The notes below the pieces were generated by a model. It made no database searches and was not told the DNA's origin. It saw only the letters and a program-made list of their open reading frames with translations. Below, one piece after another: positions 1-5,203 of a stretch of 24,684 bases of DNA (its first letter is position 1; each line of letters begins with the position of its first letter). Where the stretch lies: contig CACZAK010000051.1 in assembly GCA_902779075.1 (NCBI GenBank), positions 1 to 24,684 on the forward strand, given 5' to 3'. The position numbers and the translations under genes were made by a program. Origin of the DNA: an uncultured bacterium (lineage in GTDB: Bacteria > Verrucomicrobiota > Kiritimatiellia > RFP12 > UBA1067).

Positions 1-2
1 TT

Positions 3-110
3 TTGTTAGTTATAACTGCTTTTATGCGCGGCGGTTATGAAAAGACTGGAAATTATGACGCATTCTGCGACATTATTGCCCGCTGGAACTTCGGGTTAAG
101 CCGACAGTAG
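3..110 (+). other. Possible C-terminal tail of a plus-strand gene cut by the window edge
   Basis: A plus-strand frame is open from the window edge to a TAG at 108-110. Its peptide, about 35 residues including [20 protein letters not shown], looks protein-like rather than low-complexity. It overlaps the end of the minus-strand SUMF1 gene, just where that gene loses family similarity. This fits a plus-strand gene joined tail-to-tail with a broken SUMF1 gene, but the stretch is too short to assign a family and could be a chance open frame. Confidence 0.22.
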
Positions 111-1090
111 TCGCCCGTTCCGCCTGCTCGGCAGGCGTATTCCCATTCTGCCTCCGTCGGAAGCCGGAACGTCAAACCCGATGTCTTCACCTCCGGCAGG
201 GCATTCAATTTCTCGATAAACTTCTTACAATCGTTCCAAGACACTTCCTCTACAGGATTTTCATCACCCTTGAAGTTTGACGGATTTTCACCCATGACCG
301 CTTGCCATTGTGCCTGTGTAACCTCGTACTTACCCATCTTGAACCTCTTGCCTGGAATGGCGATCATATCCCTTATAAGACGAGAAATCGCCTCTTTATC
401 TGCTCTTTCTTTGCGGGCAGCCTCTTCCGCCGCCGCTCTTTGTGCGATCTCTCTTGCTGCCCTTTCACGTTCAGCCTCTTCTGCCGCAGCTTTTTGGGCT
501 GCATCCGCATCGGCCTTATCCTTCTGCGCGGCCGCCGCCGTTGCAAGTGGTGTCTGTGAGGCAATCCCGTCATTCTTAATGGTTAATCCCTTGTGTCCGA
601 GTTTGACAACAACACCGTCAATTGTCTTGTGTTCGTATTCCCCCGTAGCATAATTCTTTTTCAGATCTCCCACCCGGTTCGCCACAGACTGGGCGAGTTC
701 ATCCAGCGTGCTCCCACCCTTTGTTATGCGCCTGACGCCCTTGAGGGAGAACCAAAGGCCGCTGACGGCCTTTCCTGGTGCGGCGTCCATCGAATATTCG
801 CCGTCCTTCAGCCTGTAATACTCCGCGAGAGCTTGCGCGTCATGGCGCGACATCCCCGCGAAGAAGCCGCAGAAGTTGACGTTGAAGTCCTCCTCTGCGG
901 ATTTCTTCGCAAGCGCGAAGATTTCCTTTATATGCGTCGGCGCGGTCTCCTGTTCGCGCTTTTCGCGCGAACTGTCCAGATAGGCATCCGCGACGTTGGC
1001 TAGGTCGCGTACGGCCGACTGCGCGCACGCAGCGTACATGCCCACCACGACGAGAGCAGCGGCAACGATTTTTTTGATTCTTAAAGACAT
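53..1090 (-). CDS. Secreted coiled-coil protein with a C-terminally truncated SUMF1 (FGE-sulfatase-like) domain
   Basis: 345 aa. The ATG at 1090 is chosen because AAAGGAG lies 6-7 nt upstream. Residues 1-25 form a signal peptide (basic MSLRIKK, then a hydrophobic run). A unique region follows, then an Ala/Lys/Glu-rich probable coiled coil at roughly 185-245, then the first half of a SUMF1 domain ([49 protein letters not shown]). Family members continue for more than 100 residues to GN.WEW and RGGSW motifs. Here the protein stops about 15 codons after GDYCRL, with an unrelated tail, so the domain is incomplete. SUMF1 proteins include formylglycine-generating enzymes, but most bacterial copies are binding or structural domains, and without the C-terminal half no catalysis is expected. 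It follows the 293-aa gene by 43 bp and is probably co-transcribed with it. Confidence 0.72.
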   Translation of the reverse strand: MSLRIKKIVAAALVVVGMYAACAQSAVRDLANVADAYLDSSREKREQETAPTHIKEIFALAKKSAEEDFNVNFCGFFAGMSRHDAQALAEYYRLKDGEYSMDAAPGKAVSGLWFSLKGVRRITKGGSTLDELAQSVANRVGDLKKNYATGEYEHKTIDGVVVKLGHKGLTIKNDGIASQTPLATAAAAQKDKADADAAQKAAAEEAERERAAREIAQRAAAEEAARKERADKEAISRLIRDMIAIPGKRFKMGKYEVTQAQWQAVMGENPSNFKGDENPVEEVSWNDCKKFIEKLNALPEVKTSGLTFRLPTEAEWEYACRAGGTGDYCRLNPKFQRAIMSQNAS

Positions 1091-1133
1091 TGTTTTCTCC
1101 TTTGAATTGATTTGATGATTCTTTATGCTGATT

Positions 1134-2015
1134 CTATTGCCTAGGCCAGTCGAAGCTGACGCCACGAACGAACCCCTGTTCTTTTACTTGCCTGGAAATC
1201 TCCGTCCAGACACGTCTAATCTCCTGAGCAGACAAGGCGGTTGTATTGATGTTCCGCAAGTTGGCATGGGTAAACACATCGCGCCCCACGGCCTTGTTGA
1301 CGGCATCGACATCCAACGCGCATCTTGCGAAATTCTGTTGGTTGTCAAGTCCCGAATACAACCGTACCGGCGTAAACGAAAATAGGGCGTTCGCCTGATT
1401 ACCGTTGCCAGAACATGTCATCCCTCTGTAGAATGTGAAGTTCTGATGTGCTGGCAAACGGTCCAAAGTCAACGTGCGGTATTCTGCGGAACAGTCGACG
1501 GTGTTGGTGTTGTCGGTCAAGTAATCCCGCCTCGTATCGACCACAAAAACAGTGTCGAGACAGTAGGTGTCCTGTATCATGGACACAAATGCGACCAAAG
1601 AGCCCTGTTGCAAGTTACGTAACGTGCAACGCGGTCCTCTTTGGCGGCAATTGGAGTATTTAAACGTCCTGCCAAACACGCACGGATCCGTATTCTGGCT
1701 GCATGTGGCCGCATTGTTGCGGTTGTTGGTGTAAACGGGATAGACTACTTCATGTAGATAGTGTGCATTGACCAACCCATTCTGGCTCTCCAATCTCGTA
1801 GCCGTTGTACATCCTTCCCATTCCGTCCAGAACAAAAGATCGCCTTCCTGCAACACGCCGTGAGCGTCAACATAACGCCCGGCATGCTTCACAAGCCGAC
1901 GATGATGCCTTCCTGTGTTCCAATGGACATCATATCTGCCATCAGGCCGCCTGTCCGAGTTGGTGTCCCGGACAGGGAACTCTGCCCCTGGATGGGGGAA
2001 TTGTACTACGTGCAT
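1134..2015 (-). CDS. Conserved-looking hypothetical protein, 293 aa, cysteine-containing
   Basis: Function not recognised. The ATG at 2015 is preferred over a GTG seven codons upstream because AGAGG/AAGGA purine runs precede it. The N-terminus (VQFPHPGAE..., [14 protein letters not shown], then [11 protein letters not shown]) and a middle part ([41 protein letters not shown]) alternate beta-like strands with conserved-looking His, Trp and Cys residues. No signal peptide or membrane segment is visible, so it is probably cytosolic. The GSLVAF...LDTVFVV pattern is faintly reminiscent of small beta-barrel nucleic-acid-binding folds, which is only an impression. The truncated SUMF1 gene follows 43 bp downstream. 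No near promoter is obvious; an outward promoter in the dispersed repeat about 450 bp upstream points towards it. Confidence 0.75.
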   Translation of the reverse strand: MHVVQFPHPGAEFPVRDTNSDRRPDGRYDVHWNTGRHHRRLVKHAGRYVDAHGVLQEGDLLFWTEWEGCTTATRLESQNGLVNAHYLHEVVYPVYTNNRNNAATCSQNTDPCVFGRTFKYSNCRQRGPRCTLRNLQQGSLVAFVSMIQDTYCLDTVFVVDTRRDYLTDNTNTVDCSAEYRTLTLDRLPAHQNFTFYRGMTCSGNGNQANALFSFTPVRLYSGLDNQQNFARCALDVDAVNKAVGRDVFTHANLRNINTTALSAQEIRRVWTEISRQVKEQGFVRGVSFDWPRQ

Positions 2016-2434
2016 TCCTTTTTCCTCTTCTCCCACGCCTTTGTTTTATCAAGGCAAAACACTCTCGGCGCAGAAAAGAAGAGTGGCATGCCTTACATTC
2101 TCACGTCACCGTGAAGGCATCGCCAAACGCCCTTTAAGAAACATGATCAGAAGGCACGCCACATGGATGGTAATCCATCCACGTAGCCGGGCTTGCCCAG
2201 CTCCTCGGAAGGAGCGGCGGTCGCGGGGCGACCGCCCTACCGTTGTTCCGAGGTTCTGCCTTACTTCCTTGGGTGATACGGCCCGCTCGGCGAGCGGGCC
2301 CTACCAGTTGGTCGCGACAAGCGCGACCGCTCCCGTGGTTTCGGGCCGATGGCAGGTACTCGGTGCCGCTTCTCGCCGCGCAATCGCGTCACGAAAAGCC
2401 GTACCCGCCGATATCAAAGATCAAATTCCGCCCC
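2016..2434. other. Gene-free stretch with clustered palindromes
   Basis: No open frame here carries a ribosome-binding site plus a recognisable protein. The left part (2016-2200) shows nothing I can name. The right part contains three different GC-rich palindromes in tandem, listed separately. Confidence 0.6.
2217..2328. repeat. Three palindromes in tandem (intergenic copies of the dispersed families)
   Basis: Three perfect or near-perfect inverted repeats lie within about 110 bp: GCGGTCGCGGGGCGACCGC at 2217-2235, GGCCCGCTCGGCGAGCGGGC at about 2280-2300, and GGTCGCGACAAGCGCGACC at 2310-2328. The first two are followed by CCCTACC. Closely similar units occur inside coding sequence at 6058-6106, 8934-9016, 18485-18512, 18704-18720 and 24127-24155, so these are members of dispersed families. 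Confidence 0.75.
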
Positions 2435-2612
2435 GCCTTTGAAAGGCAAGACGAAAATAGTATGCCACATTCCCCCGCCCAACGCAAGCGGGATTTTGGG
2501 AAATTGAAGTTTTGCGCACGGTTTAAGATGTGAATGCACGGTACGCCAGTTATCGCGATAGGTGAAACGGCAGATATGGTGTGTGAGATTATGGTGCGGA
2601 ACGTGGTTCTTG
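2435..2612 (-). repeat. Dispersed ~177-bp repeat, copy 1 (complete)
   Basis: This copy matches 4653-4828 almost end to end and also the two halves 3705-3789 and 3966-4042. Shared landmarks in plus orientation are a small hairpin (GCCTTTGAAAGGC, 2435-2447), AAGACGAAAATAGTATG, CCCCCGCCCAACGCAAGCGGG and a right end GGTGCGGAACGTGGTT. On the minus strand it contains TTGCGT (2482-2487), a 17-bp spacer and CATACT (2459-2464), a plausible promoter reading out through the hairpin. The repeat begins about 20 bp after the DUF2442 stop codon. Confidence 0.85.
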
Positions 2613-2633
2613 CGTCAGGGGTCTATTGTGTAC

Positions 2634-2882
2634 TTAAACAGAAACTCCGTATTCGTAAATTGTATCGCTGGGCAGGTCTATTCTCTCGTTCCAGACCACG
2701 CATGTTCTGCTGGAGTCTAACCTAGCGTTGTTAAACAAACCATGTAGGGTTTGTAGTTCTTCAAATGCCTCAATATTCCGAATGTCTTCCGCAACATCGT
2801 AAATGACTCGGCGCCCCTCGTCGAAATCGACAAGAAGTTTGAAATCGGACATGGGACTTATGCTCTTGATTCGCGGTATCAT
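2634..2882 (-). CDS. DUF2442 family protein
   Basis: 82 aa, matching the usual length of the DUF2442 family. Recognisable parts are PRIKSISPMSDFKLLVDFDE at the N-terminus, YDVAEDI in the middle, and the C-terminal signature WNERIDLPSDTIYEYG. The ATG at 2882 has GAGGTG about 7 nt upstream. DUF2442 genes commonly lie beside DUF4160 genes in small toxin-antitoxin-like modules, and the C-terminal remnant of a DUF4160-like protein lies 9 nt upstream here, after vapBC. Biochemical function is not established; a role in a TA-like pair is inference. Probably co-transcribed with vapBC. Confidence 0.88.
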   Translation of the reverse strand: MIPRIKSISPMSDFKLLVDFDEGRRVIYDVAEDIRNIEAFEELQTLHGLFNNARLDSSRTCVVWNERIDLPSDTIYEYGVSV

Positions 2883-2891
2883 GGGAACACC

Positions 2892-3014
2892 TCATAAGGG
2901 TGGAAGTTGAACGATGCGTTGCGTCCGCCACATCTCTTCCAATTCATTCTTATGCCGTGCCAACCATTCCTTTACCAGACGCTGCGCCGTCAACGGAAGA
3001 TCCCCGTCGGTCAT
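2892..3014 (-). CDS. Small protein resembling the C-terminus of DUF4160 (probable remnant)
   Basis: 40 aa, between vapC (11 nt upstream) and the DUF2442 gene (9 nt downstream). The peptide (DGDLPLTAQRLVKEWLARHK, then NELEEMWRTQR and LPPL) resembles the C-terminal helical part of DUF4160 proteins, which end with a similar LP..a..LV..W...H..EL...W..a pattern and a terminal PL. The N-terminal half of that family is absent because the frame is closed by two stops a short way upstream, inside vapC. AGGA lies about 9 nt before the ATG, so translation is possible. It could be a decayed partner of DUF2442 or a genuine micro-protein. Confidence 0.5.
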   Translation of the reverse strand: MTDGDLPLTAQRLVKEWLARHKNELEEMWRTQRIVQLPPL

Positions 3015-3025
3015 TTCCAACGATC

Positions 3026-3412
3026 CTATACCCTCACAATCCCGGCACCGTATGCAATCACCTTGTCATCATGCGAAATAAGAATAAGACCGTCACTACG
3101 GGCCTGGGTAATGAGCATCCGATCAAATGGATCATTGTGGATTTCGGGCAAGTTTGCAATGTTGACGCCATGCCGAGAACGCACGGGCAATTCAACCAAT
3201 CCCATCTTGAGCGCGAGTTCCTTTGCGCGCTCGGATGTCATTGGCATCTGATCAGGATGCTTCGCATGCTTTATCGAAATTTCCCAAAGCGAAACCGGGC
3301 TGAAGTAAAGTATGTTATCGGGATCCTCAAGGATTTTCTTCGCTTTCCTTGAAAGCTTCCTGACATCCAATGCCGCCCACAAAATGATATGGGTATCAAG
3401 CAAATACTTCAT
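3026..3412 (-). CDS. vapC: PIN-domain ribonuclease toxin, VapC type
   Basis: 128 aa, standard for VapC. It begins MKYLLDTHIILWAA, giving the first PIN acidic residue (Asp6). SPVSLWEISIK supplies the conserved Glu, NDPFDRMLITQA the third acidic site, and ISHDDKVIAYG the C-terminal Asp. PIN proteins of this LLDTHxxLW subgroup are Mg2+-dependent RNases inhibited by a cognate antitoxin. The ATG at 3412 lies inside the end of the antitoxin gene (17-nt overlap), typical of coupled TA translation. An upstream in-frame start lacks support. All four acidic positions are present, so it should be active. Confidence 0.92.
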   Translation of the reverse strand: MKYLLDTHIILWAALDVRKLSRKAKKILEDPDNILYFSPVSLWEISIKHAKHPDQMPMTSERAKELALKMGLVELPVRSRHGVNIANLPEIHNDPFDRMLITQARSDGLILISHDDKVIAYGAGIVRV

Positions 3413-3650
3413 CGGCAGAGTTCCCGAAAAGGCTTGCAATCTCCTCATCCATCATGCGGTCTTCCTCCATTGTCGGTACGCGACATTCACCTTCGGCTAT
3501 TCCAAGCTTGCGCTTTCTCGCAGAGGGTTTGCGAGTGGACAATTCAAGGACGTACATTTTCAAAAGCCGGGCAAGCGTAGTTCCGCAGGAACTCGCATAC
3601 ATCTTGGCATCATCTATGACCGACGCCGGTAATTGCAACGTATAACTCAT
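3396..3650 (-). CDS. vapB: VapB-like antitoxin
   Basis: 84 aa. The start is fixed by a near-perfect AGGAGGTG 7 nt before the ATG. The N-terminus (MSYTLQLPASVIDDAKMYAS...LARLLKMYVLELS) looks like a ribbon-helix-helix DNA-binding domain. The C-terminal half is charged and ends EEIASLFGNSADEVFA, as expected for the disordered toxin-binding tail. Its last codons overlap the vapC start. VapB neutralises VapC and normally autorepresses the operon. The nearest upstream promoter candidate lies in copy 2 of the dispersed repeat, about 80 bp upstream, so the mobile repeat may supply or modify expression. Confidence 0.86.
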   Translation of the reverse strand: MSYTLQLPASVIDDAKMYASSCGTTLARLLKMYVLELSTRKPSARKRKLGIAEGECRVPTMEEDRMMDEEIASLFGNSADEVFA

Positions 3651-3704
3651 CTGATGTCACCTCCTGTATAAAACGAACTTTTTCACCTCAAAACGATACG
3701 AACC

Positions 3705-3758
3705 GCCCTTAATGGGGCAAGACGAAAATAGTATGCCACATTCCCCCGCCCAACGCAA
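3705..3758 (-). promoter_or_regulatory. Repeat-borne promoter and 5' hairpin pointing at vapBC
   Basis: On the minus strand TTGCGT (3753-3758) is followed by a 17-bp spacer and CATACT (3730-3735), preceded by TGTGG. This is the same context as TGTGGTATAAT/TGTGGTATACT boxes before several genes here. The predicted start near 3723 lies a few bases before GCCCCATTAAGGGC, so the transcript would begin with a small stem-loop and reach vapB about 70 nt later. Prediction only; the first -10 base departs from consensus. Confidence 0.45.
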
Positions 3759-3789
3759 GCGAGATTTTGGGAAATTGAAGTTTTCGCGC

Positions 3790-3965
3790 GGGGGCGCAGA
3801 GGTTGACGAGATACGTGAGACGCGAGACTTGAATGGAGACTAGTAGACGTGAGACTATGAGGCAATGCGGCTTTGCCAATGTCTCATCGTCTCACGTCTC
3901 GGCTCGTCTCTCGTCTATCGTCTCACGTCCGCGCGCGCACACCACCTCGCCGGCAGCGGGTACGT
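3790..3965. repeat. Large imperfect inverted repeat of GTCTC-rich units inserted in repeat copy 2
   Basis: The left arm (about 3805-3860) is rich in GAGAC/GTGAGAC, and the right arm (about 3878-3929) in GTCTCACGTCTC and CGTCTCTCGTC. They pair around an apex GGCAATGCGGCTTTGCC (3861-3877). A short stretch of the same type (CTCGTCTCCCGTCTCCTGTC) sits inside the DEAD-box helicase gene at 6451-6494. No protein signal is seen in it. Confidence 0.65.
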
Positions 3966-4042
3966 GCGCGACACATCTCCTATTGCAATATGTGAAGTAG
4001 CGGGCATGAGGCATAAGATTACGGTGCGGAACGTGGTTTTGT

Positions 4043-4424
4043 GGAATTGCGGCTCGCCCCACCACGGCTCGGCGGGACGCCTCGCCCCACCGAGCGACCG
4101 CGACAAGCACGGCCTCTCCCGCTGTTGGCCGGGCTACCATAGGAGAGGGGGGATTTATGAGCTACGCAGGGGGGGATTTATGAGCTACACAGGGGGGATT
4201 TATGAGCTACGCAAGGGGGATTTATGAGCTACGCAGGGGGGATTTATGAGCTACGTTGGGAGAGCGACCTCCCTACGATTAGGGAACGACCTGCCTACGA
4301 TTAGGGTTGGATGCCCCTACAGCGAGGGCACGACCTGCATATTGACTTGGGTTCAACAACCAACTTGAATACCGTCCGAGCATGAACGCACCATCATGTA
4401 TAGACCTTTGGTCCCTTATACATA
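4043..4424. other. Gene-free stretch holding a minisatellite and decayed palindromic units
   Basis: 4045-4140 has GC-rich pieces resembling the dispersed palindromes (CGGCTCGCCCCACCACGG, GGCGGGACGCCTCGCCCCAC). A 22-bp minisatellite follows. From 4262 to 4310 there are two copies of a 23-bp unit, CGACCTSCCTACGATTAGGG. I see no credible gene. Confidence 0.55.
4152..4255 (+). repeat. 22-bp minisatellite, five units
   Basis: Units begin at 4152, 4175, 4197, 4219 and 4241, giving periods of 23, 22, 22 and 22 bp. The consensus is GATTTATGAGCTACGCAGGG plus a G-run of variable length. Because 22 is not a multiple of three, the array does not encode a repeated peptide in one frame. Length differences lie in the G-run, as expected from replication slippage. 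Confidence 0.9.
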
Positions 4425-4555
4425 GAGCCAGTTGCAAAACCTACTTGCTTGTCTCACGCAAAGTACGCTAAGTTCGCAAAGCAACGCTAAAAACGAAACT
4501 TCGCGTACTTCGCGAACTTGGCGTGAGATATATTCGGAGGTTTTGCAATTGCCTC
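4425..4555. mobile_element. MITE-like element with 17-bp terminal inverted repeats and CATA duplication
   Basis: The left end GAGCCAGTTGCAAAACC (4425-4441) and the reverse complement of the right end (4539-4555, GAGGCAATTGCAAAACC) agree at 15 of 17 positions. Both ends are flanked by CATA (4421-4424 and 4556-4559), as for a 4-bp target-site duplication. Inside, TCTCACGC...GCAAAG pairs with CTTCGCG...GCGTGAGA, so nearly the whole 131 bp can fold into one long hairpin. No transposase is encoded; an autonomous partner would be elsewhere. A solo copy of the same terminus occurs at 7012-7028. Confidence 0.75.
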
Positions 4556-4652
4556 CATAAAAAAACATCCCTTGTGCATAAGCATCCAGTTCCATAAGCA
4601 TAAGGAATCGATTCTCTATCCATAAGCGTTTATTCAACTATACATGAGCCTC

Positions 4653-4828
4653 GTCTTTGAGAGGCAAGACGGAAATAGTATGCAACATTCCCCCGCCCAG
4701 CGCAAGCGGGATTTTGTGAAATTGAAGTTTTGCGCACGGTTTGGGGTGTGAATGTGCGGTACGTCAGTTATTGCGATATGCGAAGTGGCGGGTATGAGGT
4801 GTAAGATTACGGTGCGGACCATGCTTGT
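4653..4828 (-). repeat. Dispersed ~177-bp repeat, copy 3 (complete)
   Basis: Almost collinear with copy 1: hairpin GTCTTTGAGAGGC (4653-4665), AGTATG (4677-4682), CCCCCGCCCAGCGCAAGCGGG core, and right end AAGATTACGGTGCGGA. The minus-strand promoter-like pair is TTGCGC (4700-4705), a 17-bp spacer and CATACT (4677-4682). It fuses with the 3' end of the proline-rich secreted protein gene, supplying its stop codon. Confidence 0.85.
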
Positions 4829-5193
4829 GTCCGCGCATCCCGTCGAAGATCGTAGTGAATCGTCAAAGGTGCTGGCGGTTGCGGAGGCTGCACGCCAACT
4901 GGCTGCGGCGCGGGCTGGGGTGACTCCAAATACATTTCGGTGTAGAGCGGAGGGGGAGGCGCAGGATGCGGCGGACGCCGGGGCACATGACGGTGCGCTG
5001 GCGGAGGCGGCGGTTGTGCAGGCTTTGGGGCGGATGATTGCCAGGCCGGCGCGAGAGGTTTCGTCCACGCAGGCTTGACAGGCGCCGACCAGGCAGGCCT
5101 TCCGGGACCTGCTGCATCTGCCGTGCCCGCAAACAACATCATGCCGCCGAGGGCAAGGATCATTCTTTTCTGCAATGTTATTTTCATGGTCAT
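4807..5193 (-). CDS. Small proline-rich secreted protein
   Basis: 128 aa. The start is at the ATG pair MTMK; the second ATG, two codons on, is equally possible. It lies 10 nt after the DEAD-box helicase stop, so the two are probably co-transcribed. Residues 1-28 form a signal peptide (KITLQKRMILALGGMMLFAG, then TADAA). The mature part is rich in Pro, Ala and Trp (PAWSAPVKPAWTKPLAPAW, a PPPPP tract, PQPAPQP), as in extended periplasmic or surface linkers. No domain is recognised. The last residues, QAWSAP, and the TAA stop fall inside dispersed repeat copy 3, so the original C-terminus may have been replaced by repeat insertion. Confidence 0.68.
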   Translation of the reverse strand: MTMKITLQKRMILALGGMMLFAGTADAAGPGRPAWSAPVKPAWTKPLAPAWQSSAPKPAQPPPPPAHRHVPRRPPHPAPPPPLYTEMYLESPQPAPQPVGVQPPQPPAPLTIHYDLRRDARTQAWSAP

Positions 5194-5203
5194 CGGCGCG
5201 AAC

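Larger units (their letters stand above)
3705..4042 (-). repeat. Dispersed ~177-bp repeat, copy 2, split by an insertion
   Basis: The part 3705-3789 matches the left half of copies 1 and 3, and 3966-4042 matches their right half (ATTGCAATATGTGAAG, AAGATTACGGTGCGGAACGT). The intervening ~175 bp are foreign to the repeat. The hairpin differs in sequence from copy 1 (GCCCTTAATGGGGC instead of GCCTTTGAAAGGC) yet still pairs, suggesting selection on the stem. The boundaries of the halves are approximate. Confidence 0.75.

Noticed and set aside
2016..2434. Possible tRNA or riboswitch in the palindrome-rich gap
   Set aside because: The hairpins match dispersed repeat families; no cloverleaf, TTCGA loop or known aptamer core is visible.
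4152..4255. Minisatellite considered as a CRISPR array
   Set aside because: Units are contiguous 22-bp repeats without unique spacers and there are no cas genes.
4416..4637. 73-aa minus-strand frame over the MITE-like element
   Set aside because: Its peptide comes mostly from the foldback element and CATAAGCA repeats; no ribosome site or family.
4634..5068. Minus-strand open frame running through repeat copy 3 and out of frame through the proline-rich gene
   Set aside because: Similar peptides are open in the other copies only because the DNA is shared. The frame is broken in copy 2, lacks a ribosome site and shows no domain.
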